Counted from the stretch's first letter, positions 36,567 to 49,261 are shown. The stretch: DNA of 64,000 nt from Dendrocalamus latiflorus (GCA_017311315.1 CM029617.1:17014620-17078619), one strand, 5' to 3'. Made by a program: numbers and translations. The notes: a model not told the origin generated them from the sequence alone.

Positions 36567-37116
36567 TACTTGAAAACAAGATGCGACTAGTATACCATGA
36601 TGCCCTTCGTTTCTGTTTTGATTTTGTTGAATATTAGAGGGGCATTGCTTCCAATCTCCGGTTGGCTTATTCTTTTTCTTGATTATTTCTTTCAAGAGTA
36701 ATGTACACATTTTATTTTGTCCTGGTCATCTATATATACTATTGTAAAACGTTTTGATGAAGAGTATATATGCACTTGAATAAGATCAATGGCTCCTTTC
36801 ATATTTGGACAATATGTCAAACACTAGAGCACCGCAAGAGAATGATATATAGTAGTTTCCTGAACATACCAAGGTGGATAGATACCCTGGTTAACAATTT
36901 CGGTGAAATTTCAGATTATTCGTTCATGTCGTTGCCCAACGAAAGAAGCAGCATTCGGATCAAATTTTTCATTGTCATTTGAATTCGCGGCCCGGCTACA
37001 TACAACCCAAACACCCACAACGCAGCCCACACGGCCCAGCTACCTGCTCCTTGCCTCACCGCTCGTGCCACCCAACGATCCCTAATTCCCCAAGCCATAT
37101 TTCTTCGGCGGGGATC
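36567..37116. other. 3' flank of the XTH gene
   Basis: The first part is probably 3' UTR. 36890-36980 (TTTCGGTGAAATTTC, then CAACGAAAGAAGC) resembles in inverted form part of 37880-37990 and may mark an older element around the minisatellite. No gene seen. Confidence 0.4.
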
Positions 37117-37259
37117 TTCATCATATACCCTCCCTTGAATTGGGGATTTCAGGATTTACCCTCCCACCTCAATGACATGTGGGGTCATCATAAGTCACTG
37201 ACACGTGGGTCAGGAGGGTAAATCCTGAATTTCCATCTATGAGGAGGGTATATGATGAA
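37117..37259. mobile_element. palindromic MITE-like foldback element
   Basis: The ends TTCATCATATACCCTCC and GGAGGGTATATGATGAA are perfect 17-bp inverted repeats. The homology continues inwards with GGATTTACCCTCC / GGAGGGTAAATCC. No convincing target duplication was found. Confidence 0.7.
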
Positions 37260-37299
37260 TAAATCCTTCTTCGGCAACGCCAGCGCAGAGCAATAGCAG

Positions 37300-37770
37300 T
37301 GTAGTCCCTCCCTCCAAGATCGACTCGACGGTGGTGCAGCTCCCCCTCCTCCCCGATTGACTCGACGGCGACGCAGCTCCCCCTCCTCCCTGATTGACTC
37401 GACGGCGACGCAGCTCCTTCTCATCCCCGATCGACTCGACGGTGGCACAGCTCCCCATCCTCTCCGGTCGATTCGATGGTGGCGCAGCTTCCCCTCCTCC
37501 CCGGTTGACTCGACGGCGGTGCAGCTCCCCTCCTCCCCAGTCGACTTGACGGTGGCGTAGCTCCCCCTCCTCCCCAATCGACTCGATGGTGGCGCAGCTC
37601 CCCCTCCTCCCCGATCAACTCGATGGTGCGTAGCTCCCCCCTCCCTAATCGACTCAACAGCGGTGTGGATCCCCATCCTCCCTGATCGACTCAACGGCGG
37701 CGCAGCTCCCCCTCCTCCCTGGTCGACTTGATGGCGGCGCAGCTCCCCCTCCTCTCCGATCAACTCGATG
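37300..37770. repeat. GC-rich minisatellite, roughly 36-40 bp unit
   Basis: About a dozen degenerate units of the form GA(T/C)TCGACGG(C/T)GGCGCAGCTCCCCCTCCTCCCC follow each other (unit shown in parts: CGACTCGACGGCG, then GCAGCTCC, then CCCTCCTCCCC). The unit length is divisible or nearly divisible by 3 in many copies, so long open frames appear on both strands. These are side effects of the repeat, not genes. Confidence 0.85.
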
Positions 37771-38140
37771 GCGAGCTGCTCCAGTCGCTACATGGGGAGT
37801 TGCAGGTCTGTGTGCAGATGCAGTTGAGGTTTGTTCATCTATTAGCTGATGTTTAAATATTTGTCCGCATTTTGGTTTAAATTTCATTAAAATTTAAATG
37901 ATGGTTGAATATTTCGTCTGAATTTTTAGCTGAAATGACGAAATTTCGTTCATTTCGTCTCTTTCGCTGTCCTCCGAAAGTTTTTGCAAACCGAAAGATT
38001 TTTGATTTTTCCCTGATTACAACTCTGTGGCTGTACCATTTATGTATATGGCAAGGATCTCTGTTTCAGATTATAAGTCAACCTAGCATTCGAATTATGA
38101 CACTGCTCAGATCATGCCCCCAATTAATTACAGCAACATA
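37771..38140. other. intergenic, nothing recognised
   Basis: No domain-bearing frame. See the note on the inverted similarity with 36890-36980. Confidence 0.4.
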
Positions 38141-38267
38141 CTCCCTACGCACATGCTTTCTCATGTACGAAGACGTTTTAAGTAGCATTAAGTTTGATCA
38201 TTTGACCACATATGTACCTCGATTCTTCTGCAAAAGCTAGAATGACTTAAGTATGAAACGGTGGGAG
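38141..38267. mobile_element. Stowaway-type MITE
   Basis: The ends are CTCCCTACG and ...CGGTGGGAG, matching the Stowaway terminal consensus CTCCCTCCG. TA lies directly outside on both sides (38139-38140 and 38268-38269), the TA duplication of Tc1/mariner-derived MITEs. Confidence 0.85.
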
Positions 38268-39349
38268 TAGTTCATTGGTTGGCGTTGGACTTTCCTGGGA
38301 TTGAACCAGCAAAAATGTCCCCTTCCACGTACAGCATGTGGTCAAGGTTCCTGGTGACTGATACTAGTAGTATCTGCAGTACATGCTGTCCTGTTACAGG
38401 TTCAGCAATCAACAACAATACCTGCTGCCGTTTCTTAGTGATTTGCCTACTTTTTGCACGGTCTTTGGTGCGGTTCCATGTGAGAGGAAACCTTGTAGAT
38501 CAATAGATCATGTGGAGAGGCAAGAAGGTTGGCCGTCGGGGGAAAGCTCGCAACCTCGCTCAGTCGTCGGTGGCCTCTGTCGCCTGTCTCACTGTCGGTC
38601 GCCACTCGCCATTGTTACTACTCGCAAGACGAAGGAAGCTTTGGGGGACGAGGGCAGAGCATAGAGCCTCTGTTTGGCTGGACAACATCGCAACCATTCT
38701 CGACTACGCTATATAATAACATCCAAATCACTAGGGCCGTATTTGGTTTGGGGTTAAAATAACTGGATTAGCTAACCGTAGCTCAACAAGATTAGTTTAT
38801 CCAACATTTTGTATTTGGCAATAAACCTGATTAATCTAAATTACTGTTTGGCTAGAAAAATAAAATTTAGGAAGGTTAGTTGTGTTAACTTATTCAACTA
38901 ATTTAGTGGGTTAACTTAATCGTGTTGAAAATTGGCCAATTAAATGAGGCCCATTTCCTTTTGAAAATTCGAGGCATGCATAGTTTAGTATCATATTACT
39001 TAGCTAAGTGGAGAGAAGACAATTTATAAGGTGAAATCCTTACTACTCTTTGAAATATGTGACATATGACATGAGGAGGGCATGAGGAGGATTTTAGCTA
39101 AACACACCTGCACGCACGCGTGTGGGCATATTCATGTATTTTTGCGTGAAAAATTGTGCAATTTTTGACTTGCAATGAGCGACCGCGTCGTGTTGTAGCG
39201 CGTCTCATGGCACATTAAATCCACCTTTAATTTTGCAGAATCATTCATTATCTCTTTCGTTTATTTTGTTTAAATGCGATTTGAACATCAGTTAGTAGTG
39301 AGTTAATCAATTTAAATTAAGTTAATGCCATCAGTTACTAGTAAGTAAT
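38268..39349. other. intergenic with a left TIR-like sequence at 38736
   Basis: No gene was recognised. From 38736, GGCCGTATTTGGTTTGGGG is followed by TTAAAATAACTGG; its inverted counterpart (CCCCAAACCAAACAATGC) occurs at about 48684-48701, beyond the copia element. The two may be the halves of one element split by that insertion. Confidence 0.4.
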
Positions 39350-40422
39350 TGTCGTGTGTCTTTATGAGGACATGAAGATGTCCAGGCTTAAAAACAACCG
39401 AATTTCTTCTCCATTATTGTCCCTCTTCGCTAAAGAGTTGTACTGTGGTGTTGAGCAGTTGAACCATGCTGGCCTTTTTTCGTGGCGTGAACCGAGCCGT
39501 TGCCACAGAGAACACCTGCACGGGATGACAATAATGTTTTTGTGCAATACACATCTGTGCGACCGCTTGCTTCACTGCTTCATCTACATTTTACATTGCA
39601 TCTAGCTTGTGCCGCTTCTTGTTCTTCATCAAGCACAAATGTAAGTAGCTTGCACGATCGATCGACTTTGTTATAATATTTTTCTTATATATTTTTTGTA
39701 GTAAAATGAGTAGCCTACTGTTAGATTCATTTATTGCATCATTAGTCTTTTACTGTATTTGTCTCAGTAAAATCTAGAATAAAATATTGCTTCCATTTTC
39801 AACATTCTAGAAACCTTATTATGAACTTTGTTGCAATTCAATAATGTGCTTTAGATGCACTTAATCTTGATAGGTTTTCTAGTTAGAACATTCGTAGATA
39901 GTAGACTAGAGCCAAGGTTTGGCTATGTCTTTGGGGTTGTGGTGGGTTATCCACCCACAATATCCATTTACGATTGACCAATACATGCAGCTCAGAAATG
40001 CAAAAACACCGCTCTTGGCTGCATTATGACTATTCTAGCAGATTAGCTTTATGATGTGTGTATGGACTACAATCTGCCACATATTGTAGAATACACTAAA
40101 CCATAAATATGCAGAGGTAGAGGCAAGGCACTGGCTCTATCGTTGGACAAGCTTATTACCTCTAGCTACTAGTTGGTGAGATTGCTCACATGGGTTGTGT
40201 GTTGCCTCCTAAGTTTGTGGTTGTGAGTATTGTTACCAAACTTTCTACTTCTTGGTGAGATTTTGCCACTAGTTTGAAACACAAAAGGAGAGATTTCTGT
40301 TGAGATTTTCATTGCTGCCCTCGATGTGGAAGAAAAGGCAGAGAAGATGCACCAATGACTTCTGGTCAAAACAATACAAATTTCATAGAGAAAGACTACG
40401 GCAAAGAAGTAAAGAAACCGAA

Positions 40423-41792
40423 TGTTAGACCATGTGGATAGGTCGTGAATACAGTGATGATAAATAATTGATATTTGGGTTGCATTAAAATTTACGTTTG
40501 TGAAAGTTGGGATGATGCACTATTGTAAAACTGGAATTGTTAGAATATTCAGGTTAAGCGATCTGACCGCCTTGTGTTAGGCGGTCTGACCGACAGGCAT
40601 CAACAACAGCCGATTATCGGAGTTGTCGACCACGGTCGGTAGTCGATGGCTTCGACCTCGATTGGTAGTCGGTAGTCATAGGCTTTGACCGGAATGGTTG
40701 TAGCAACATCACCTGGTCGATGGTCATAGGCTTTGAGTGCTATTATTCTTGTAATCTTTGAGTTCTCATGTTGGGACATCTGTCTGATTGACATGTGCAT
40801 CGCGGTCAAACTGGTCTTACTAAGTGGTCTAAGGTTGATTTTTGAAAGCATGAAAATTGAGTTCGTGATTGATTTGGTTTATGTTTATTGTTGGTTTGGG
40901 GTGTGATATGCGTGTGTGAGTTGATGATTGGTTAAGTGGGAGAAAACTTGTACCGGAAAAAGCTTTTTGGTCTTTGCATGTGCAGGTTGGGTGTGGAGAT
41001 GGTCTTGGTCGATGATGAGGAGGACCAGGACTAGGATGGAAAAATTTGAGATTCAGGTAGTTGAGGATGTCATGAGGTGGTCGAGTTCATGCTGGGGCAC
41101 GCGGAGATCAAAGGTGGATGATGCGTGGAGAAGCTACGGGAGGTGCAGTCCTGAAGGCTTCGACATGTGAGGAGTTATCGAAGGTATCCATAACTAAAAG
41201 GTTTAGAAATTTTGGAAAACCCATGTTTGAAAGGGTTTCAGGTCCCTTGATTTTCAGAATTAGATAGAATTTTGTGTTCGTGTTGACAAGGACAAGGTTT
41301 GGGGCTCCAACATATAAAAGGAGGGAGAGATTAAGAGTTAATAGTGGACTTGAGTGGGCTTTTTAGAGAGAAAGCTTTTAGAGTTTTTGTGATAGGGTTT
41401 GAGGGGGTGTCATGAGGGTACTTTGTAACCACAAAACATGATTCAGAAATAAAGATCAAATCTATTCCGGAAAAGTTAGTCAGCATCAGCGGTGTGTTTT
41501 TCTAGGCGTTGTCTTCGACTCATTCTTGTTCCGAGTAGTGCATGGTGAGATAGTGTTCCTTCATCGACTTCACCTTCCTTAATCACACGCTGAGTCATCC
41601 ACTCGATCGTTGCCAACAACATCAGTGTCGAAGTGTTTGAGCGGATGAAGATTACTACTACGTGCAAAGAGATCGAGTGAGCGGTTGAGCGTGTTGTGGT
41701 CAAAATCTACATTTGGTAAGCTAGATTGCATTTGAGTTCAGAATAACGACTACAATCATTCACCACCTCTGATTGCCGTGATCGATCCTACA
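40423..41792 (+). mobile_element. solo LTR of the TGAGAGACCATGTGG family
   Basis: It starts TGTTAGACCATGTGG, ends GATCGATCCTACA, and is flanked by CCGAA (40418-40422) and CTGAA (41793-41797), a 5-bp duplication with one transition. It carries two CGGTCTGACCG-type motifs near 40565-40595 and a TATAAAAGG box near 41313. It is shorter (1.37 kb) than its relatives at 663, 55125 and 61622. Confidence 0.8.
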
Positions 41793-41801
41793 CTGAACAG
41801 C

Positions 41802-44758
41802 TATCGGACCCAGGACTAACAACTCTGGAAACTCTGTCTAAATTGCACCAGTCTAGGATTAGTTGGTTCACACAGTGGACAACAAAGATAAATATCAACA
41901 ATAATGATACTATTAATTAACTAAATATGGACCTTATGGGTAAAGTTTACATCAACAGCACGTGGGCCAAAATTAAATATAAATAGCGAAAATAAAAGCC
42001 GAAGTGAAAGACGCCCATCTAGTCAGCCCATAGACAAACGACTATGGGATGCAGCCTGCTCATCCTAGTCCTCACCGTAGTCGAAGTAGTTCTCCTCTGA
42101 GCAACAGTAATTAGGAAAGAGTGATTACAAAATGTACTCTGTAAGTTACACCAATAACAGAGTTCATGCATGCAATGATAATGTCAAAGAAGGCTTATTA
42201 GGGTTTGTTTGAGTGTAAAACAACTTTAACACTTAAATACACCAAAAAGATGTAAATAACTGAATTTAATGCAATAAGTAAATAAAATTGCATTTTAATT
42301 AAAATAACACTGTTAGTGTAGGTCCAACCTACCACTAACCTATCCATGGGTTTTCAACCTAAACCATTTTTCCAATAGATTTCCTCATATATTAATTTAC
42401 CATGTTTTTGAAAATCAAAATCTAATATGTGAAAACCCTTACTTGACATCTCCATGACTGTTGGCATGGCTATGTAGGATAGTTTAACACTCTGTAGAGG
42501 TTATACAATTTTACCCACAAGAGATAATCAACTTATATTATTGGTCATAACAAGCTTCCTTAGGTGTGCGACTAATTGATTATCACAAGGCCTTTACAAT
42601 ATGCAATCCTCAACCTGGCTGTACCCTGCTAAGGTTTCACCACAACATAGAATTTACTAGGTTGGGGCCCACTCTTGCGCTATGTGAGTTACCGGTGGCC
42701 CCGCCATACCCATATTCAACCTATGGTGAAACCAAAGTTGGAACATGCAAATTAGCTAGCCAGGTTTGTCCCATATCAGACTTGTGGTAGTACATGATGA
42801 CTTTGTAATAGTAGCTCACAGACCGGTCGTTAATTGACTTAGCCAAGACTTACCACATACCCACATTGTGTCACCAAGCATCCACCACATAACCATTTGT
42901 CTAAGTCTAAACCATGCTTTTATTTTATTTTGCTAAACATTTCATAAACCTCCTCGGCACTCCAATGTCAAGTATTCATTTTAATACTCACTGTTTCTTG
43001 TATAAAATTTCCCAAGCCTAGATTTATCTTGATGCATGTCTAAGCTTTTCTACAAAATTTCTAGTCATTACTTAGTGTACTAACTAGAGTTTTATCTATG
43101 GTAACAAGGTATAAGGTGTACAATGTCAAATGTGGCTATACACAAGGATTTGGGAATTAACTAAAGTTAAAATAGGAATTTTAATTATGATTGAATAAAA
43201 ATACTCATGCATAATAGTTTAAGACAGAATATAAGTAATTTTAAATATTGAGTTCATCATGATCAAAGGTGTAACTTGCCTTGCTTTATGAATTGATGGT
43301 GAGAAACATCAGCGAAATCACACTCTTCCAAAACATTAGAGTCTGCACTCATAAATAGCCAAAACAAACAAATTAAAATAAACTAAAAAAATTTAAAAGA
43401 GGGTGGAAATGGGTAATTTAGGATTTTAGATGAATTTACAAAAAATAATGGAGTCAATCGGAGCTAGAACAGAGGAGAACATACTCTCGAAAGCTTTAAA
43501 TATAAGAAAAAAAAGAAAGAAATCACTGTTTTGGGATTTTCTAATTTTACTTTCTATAGGAAAATGGGATTAGAAAAAATAATGGAGTCAATAGGGAATT
43601 TTGTATTTCGATTGAATTATTTTCTAAAAGAATAAGGCTTTAGTCTTTTGACAGGTGGGGCTAGGCCTATAGACCGTGTCCATGGAATAGTGCCTGGTCC
43701 ATAATGGACTGGATGCATATGCTGACTCAGCATTACACACAGGTTCTAACGAGGCTCGGTTTGTGGACATGGCACCCATGAGGCGGCTGGCGTGGTGCAA
43801 TGATGTGTCAAGGTGGCAGTGGCGCACAGAGACCAAGGGTCACCGATGCTATAGCGCACAGTGGTGGGCGGTGATGGGTGGAAAAGAGAGGAGACCACGA
43901 GGAACCCACTTCACCTGGCCACAGGGCTCAGGAGTGATCGAAGGTGGCTGGCGGTAGGAGGGAGTGGCGACGTGAGCTCGGGCTTTGGTGAACTTGGGCT
44001 TTAGTGGCTTCCCTCGATGGCAGACGAACGGAGGGTCTTGGAGGGACCATGGCGAGGCTTGGAGCAAGGGAGTTGGAGGAGAAGGAAGAATAGTGTGGGG
44101 TTCTGGCATGCTCGGGAGAGTAAGTGGAGGAGGGGATGCTTTGGTATGGGGAGTAGTGGTCAGGGAGGGTTTATATAGGGTCGAGGAGGGGCGCATGGCG
44201 GGGGATTCCTCATCGAAAATTGCAGTAGTGGAAAAGGGGAAAGGAGAGAGGAAGGAAGGTGTGGTGTGTGGGGAAGGAAAGAGGGCACGGATGATGCACA
44301 ATCTAGACTGTGTGCAGTGCACACGGTTGGTGCGTGGACTTTGGCAAGCTCGGGCGCGGAGAAAGGAAGGAAAAGAAAGCTGGCCATGGGCTGGGAAAAA
44401 ATGGGCTGCAGAAAAGAAAACATGTTAGAAGAAAAAGAAGGCTGGACTGGAAAGAAGGATTTTGGCCCAATAGAGTTTATGGAATTTAAATTGATTTTTG
44501 AATTTAGGAAATATTAAATATTCAAATAAGCTAAGAAGAAATACCAAATGGCGTACAAAAATTCTAAAAAAATTTCAAGTAAATCAAACAAGACATTTTG
44601 GACTCACTGAAATTATTTCCAACATAAAGTTGGTTTTATTTTTTACTTACAATGAAATTTAAAACCAGGAAAAGTGAAAAACCTTTTTTAAATACAAAAA
44701 ATTGAAGATAATAATTTTTAATACTTTAATTTTTGAAATGAAAATTTATGATGTTACA
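41802..44758 (-). mobile_element. solo LTR of a TGTAACATC-type gypsy element
   Basis: On the minus strand it starts TGTAACATCATAAA at 44758 and ends near GGGTCCGATA at 41802 (the expected final CA appears mutated to TA). Flanks are ACAGC (41797-41801) and ACATC (44759-44763), 4 of 5 matching. It has the GC-rich middle section and the CTCTGTAGAG motif seen in the other gypsy LTRs here. No coding region is present. Confidence 0.7.
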
Positions 44759-44799
44759 ACATCTAGCTTTGAGAGAAGAAAACTGAGGCAAAAAACTTG

Positions 44800-47700
44800 A
44801 GGGACAACACCTGCTTCATGTGTGGAAAATAAGAAAGCTAATTGGTGGGTTCCGCAAGAGGAGAGATGGTGAACAGCCAAACAAGAAAGCTATCAATGTG
44901 ATCATAGGCGAGGCCTCAACTTCAGGCGGGCATGGTAATTCACCTATTGTATTTTTAGCATGTCAATCCACTAATTGGTGGGTTCATGCTAGTGTTAATA
45001 TTTACATATGTTATGATATTTCCTTGTTTCCTTCTTATCAGGCATCAGGGGCTTCCAACATCCTAATGGGAAATGGGTCGCATGGTTTTGTTTTCAGTAT
45101 TGAAATGGTGGATCTGAATCTTACTTCAAGGAAGATTGTCCACTTGAAGAATGTGCAGGATGTTCCAACAATAAATAAGAACCTCATTAGTGGTTCTCTC
45201 CTATGCAGGGATGGTAATAAGCTAGTGTTTGAATCAAATAAAGTTGTAATATCTAAGTTTGAGAATTTTGTTGGTAAAGGCTAAGAGAGCAAAGGCTTGT
45301 TCCACCTAAGTGCTTTAGAGTTTGATTATAATATGACTATTGCAACTGGTTTAAATAAATGTGAGGATAATATTTGGCATTCTCGCTTCTATCATATTGG
45401 TTTTGATGGTATTGATAGAATGTCCAGATTAGATTTAATTTCAAAATATGAAATTATCAAAGGATCAAAGTGTCAATCATGTGTGCAAACAAAGTAGCCT
45501 AAAAAACCCTTCAAGGGATTAGAGGACAAAAAGAATTTAGCACCATTAGATCTTGTTCATTCAAATTTGTGTGAAATGAATGAATTGTTGACTAAAGGAG
45601 GCAAAAGATATTTTTTTGACTTTTATTGATGATGCATCATGCTACTGTTATGTATATTTGCTAAAAACTAAGGATGAAAATTTAAACTACCTTAAGATTT
45701 ATAAGGTCAAGGTTTGAGAACCATCTAGAGAAGAAATTAAAAAGATTGAGGTCTGATTGTGGAGGACAGTATATCTCATGATTTCCAATTATGTTATGAG
45801 TATGGAATAGTCCATGAATATATACCACCATATTCACCAATTAAACAGGGTAGCTAAGATGAAAAATGGACACTAACAGACTTGGTTAATGCTATGTTAG
45901 AGAATACCAGTATGCCAAAGGCATCGTGCGAAAGCTATATTTACAACAACTTTCATCTTAAACAGAGTAATCACTAAAAAGAGTGAGATCACTCCATTGA
46001 GGGATTGAAGGGGAGAAAACCTAATATCAATTTTCTGCCAACTTGGGGGTGTTTGCAAAATTCAATATACCATTGTAGAAAAACAGAAAGCTTGGACCTA
46101 AAAAGTCGATTATGTTTTTCTAGGATATGCTCATAATAGTATGGCTTATAGAGCCGAGATTATTGCTAACACAATAATGGAGTCTATAAATGTTTCATTC
46201 TTTGAGGATACTTATCCTATGAGAGTTGCAGGCTTCACAAATTGAGAATATTCAAATTAAAAATATTGAAAGTGAGAATAGTCAAACTTATGAACTTTTC
46301 ACCATTTCTAAACCAATATATGATATCATAAAGAGGATATATAACAATCTTGTCATAGAGGTCCTTGTAGGAGCAAGAGACAAATGGTTGAGAAAACCTT
46401 TGGTGATGACTTTATTGTATACCTCGCGGATGATGTGCCAAAGTCTCTTTCAAAGGCTTATGTATGTCCTGATGCTGAGTATGGGAAAGAGGTAATTCAT
46501 AGTGAGATGGACTCTATCATCGCTAATGAGACTTAGGAGATTACTAATCATCCTAGCAAGTGCAAACTTGTAGAGTGTAAATGGGTCTTCACAAATAAAC
46601 TAAGGCTTGCTGGTACCTCTATCATTGCTAATGAGACTTAGGAGATCACTAATCATCCTAGTAGGTGCAAACCTGTAGAGTGTAAATGGATCTTCACAAA
46701 TAAACTAAGGCTTGATGGTACTATTGAGAAGTACAAAACAAGACTTATGGCCAATGGTTACACCCAGAAAGAGCGAGAAGATTTCTTTGATACCTATTCT
46801 CCTGTCACCAGACTAACCACCATTAGAATGCTTCTTGTATTAACATCTTTCTATGGTCTACCTGTCCATCAAATTATAATGGAGAGTTAGAGGAAGAAAT
46901 CTATATGAATTAACTGGATGATTTTGTGTTTTTTGGATAGGAAAATAAGGTATGCAGATTATTGAAATTATTATATGGCCTAAAACAAGCACATAAATAA
47001 TGGCATGAGAAGTTTGACAAAACTTTGATATCCGTTGGCTTTGTTGTTAACGAAGTTGATAAATGTGTATATTACCATTATGGTAGAGGGTGAAGGAGTG
47101 ATCTTGTGTCTGTATGTGGATGGCATACTTATTTTTGGGACAAATACTACTGTAATTGATGAGGTTAAATCTTTCTTATCTTAGATTTTTGATATGCAAG
47201 ACATAGGAGAGATAGATGTTATTCTGAATATTAAATTAATCAAGAGTGAGGATGAAATTACTTTGAACCAATTACATTATGCTGATAAAATCTTGAGCTC
47301 TGTTGGCTATAAGAGTTGTAAAATTTATCCAATGCCATATGATGCAAGTATTAAGCTTTGAAAGAGCCAGAGTTTAGGAAAAGATCAATTGGGACATTCA
47401 CAGATTATTGTGCACTTATGTATTTAGCTAGTGCCATAAAACCTGATTTTTCATTTGCTATGGGCAAATTGAATTGGTTTACATCTAATCTAGGAGATTA
47501 TCGCTGGGAGGCATTTGAGAGAGTGTTGCGTTACATGAGAGGCACATCTTTTGGAATTCATTGTACTGCATACCTAGCTGTTTTAGAAGGATATAGTAAT
47601 TCCAATTGGATCTTTGATGCAGATGAGATCAAAAGCTACAAGTGACTACTTGTTTACTTTTAGCTAGAGCTGCAGTTTCATTGAGATCTTACAAACTGAC

Positions 47701-47960
47701 CATATTGATGAGGTCAACCGCAACCACTGTTGAGGCTGAATGAGGGAGCTTCCGTTGGACTTGCCATTAGTTGAGAAACCAATACTAGTAATCCTGATGT
47801 GCTGCAATGATCGAATGATGTTGGCTAAAGTTATGAGTACTAAAGATATATAAAGTGCTCCAGACTTGTGAAGGTAGGCTTAAAATCTGTCAGAAAATTG
47901 AGGAACTCTGGAGTGATTGATGTTAATTATATTCACACTGAGGAAAATCTGATAGACCCA
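44800..47960 (+). pseudogene. dead copia gag-pol remnant
   Basis: Blocks in pol order, broken by many stops and frameshifts. 44813-44900: zinc-knuckle remnant (CFMCGK). 44970-45270: protease-like region WWVHASVNIYIC, in which the usual catalytic Asp is not present. 45350-45500: GAG-pre-integrase with WHSRFYHIG and the C-x2-C pair. 45540-46250: integrase core relic. 46500-47350: reverse transcriptase with ECKWVFTNK, FDTYSPVTRLTTIRMLL and the YVDD box changed to YVDG (LYVDGILIFG, about 47112). 47900-47975: RNase H tail VNYIHTEENLIDPFTKG. The order places it as Ty1/copia. A 105-bp stretch in the reverse transcriptase is duplicated. It cannot encode a working enzyme. Confidence 0.85.
46512..46721 (+). 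repeat. 105-bp tandem duplication inside the copia reverse transcriptase relic
   Basis: 46512-46616 and 46617-46721 are direct repeats that differ at about eight positions. The length is 35 codons, so the duplication is in frame. Both copies carry the same TAG stop within ...CTAATGAGACTTAGGAG. Confidence 0.9.
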
Positions 47961-48609
47961 TTTACAAAGGGCTAGCATAGAAAGAGATTTCCGTTGCATC
48001 TATGGACATGAGAATGAGGTCTATTTGAGTTACATCACAACGATAACCCATACCTTTTTGATCGAAGACTCCATGACCAAGCTGATGGGAAAAACAAGTT
48101 GATATTGTAATAGGAGAGTATATATCAATTATATCTATGTCCTAATAAATAAAATACTCCCAACTGTGTGGAAGGTTGACTTAAAACCTTACTGTATTCT
48201 CCTTTCTTCTTCCTTCGTGCTGGAGAGCTGTACTGTGGTGTTGAGTAGCAAAACCATGCCGACCTTTCTCCTCGGTGTGCACCAGGAAGGAGGGTGAGTG
48301 TTATCTCTAAGCTATTGCTGCAAAGAACACCTGCACAGGGCAGAAATAAGGTTTCTAGGTAGAGCACATCTGTGTGACTGCTAGCTTCACTGCTTTATCT
48401 ATGTTCTACAGTGCATCGATCCTGTGTGCTTCCTGTTCTTCATGTAGCCCAACTATAAGTTGTTTGCACAATCAATCGGCTTTGTTATAATATTTTTCTT
48501 GTGTATTTTCTGACATAGAATGACTAGCATATTGTTAGATGCATTTATTGTACTATTAGTCTTTTACTACATTTGTTTCCTAGTAAAATTTCGATTTCAA
48601 ATATTGCCA

Positions 48610-49261
48610 GATTTCCAGCAAATCTTGGTATAGGAGGTTAGAAGGCTTTGACTGGGTTTAGTTAATCCTCCCTAACCCAGCTCTTAACCCCAAACCAAAC
48701 AATGCTGAAATGTTGCAAAAATAACACTACCATCACGTTTTCCAGTCATGTTTTCCATATAAGCCAGCTGTTAGCAGGGCAAGAAGAACCATTTGCCCTT
48801 GTCTTCACTCCGGTCTTCATGGTACCTACGCTTGCTCATTGCAGCATCGAAGGAGTGGTCCCACAGCTCTGAAGTGGGCTAGCTACACACTAGGTGCATT
48901 CCCGCTACTGTCATCAGAATTTGCCTCCTCCACCAATGCTACCATGGTGCCTCTAGCGTGGCATTGGTGACAAGGTCGTGATGAAAAAAGCTCTCTAGAA
49001 AAATGGCTAAGGGCTTGAGCTAGACGTATGATTCCCAAATTGGAGTCATGGACGTCCAAAACCAAAGGCTGTGGGAGAGCTCCTCTTCGTTTCTTGAGAG
49101 GCAGCAGTGGATGATCACAAGTGACACAATTCATGCCTAGATATGAAACAAGAGGAGAAGTTGGCAACTGTGCATGATAAGGATTAGTATCAATTGTCAA
49201 TGCCATGCTTTCTCCCATCCAATTACTCTCTCTCATGGCACTTGTCTCAGTTTGCGTTGGT
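48610..49261. other. intergenic, possible right half of a split TIR element
   Basis: 48650-48705 is the inverted counterpart of 38736-38770. The minus-strand frame 49236-48883 (117 codons) has no domain I recognise. Confidence 0.4.

Larger units (their letters stand above)
39350..48609 (+). mobile_element. decayed Ty1/copia element containing two nested solo LTRs
   Basis: Direct repeats bracket a copia body: 39400-39795 and 48190-48609 share CTGTACTGTGGTGTTGAG-like text, an AACACCTGCAC block, TTTGTTATAATATTTTTCTT and TGTTAGAT(G/T)CATTTATTG in the same order, so they are the LTRs. Left boundaries of the LTRs could not be fixed; the right copy probably ends ATTGCCA at 48609. Between them lie two solo LTRs (40423-41792, 41802-44758) and the pol relic at 44800-47960. 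Element and insertions share orientation only in part. Confidence 0.72.

Noticed and set aside
36111..36710. 199-codon minus-strand frame
   Set aside because: Antisense shadow of XTH exon 4, a GC-rich coding exon.
37188..37763. 191-codon glycine/arginine-rich minus-strand frame
   Set aside because: Produced by the minisatellite; plus-strand frames are also open.
48883..49236. 117-codon minus-strand frame
   Set aside because: Varied composition but no domain, splice partner or homologous copy seen; not enough to call a gene.
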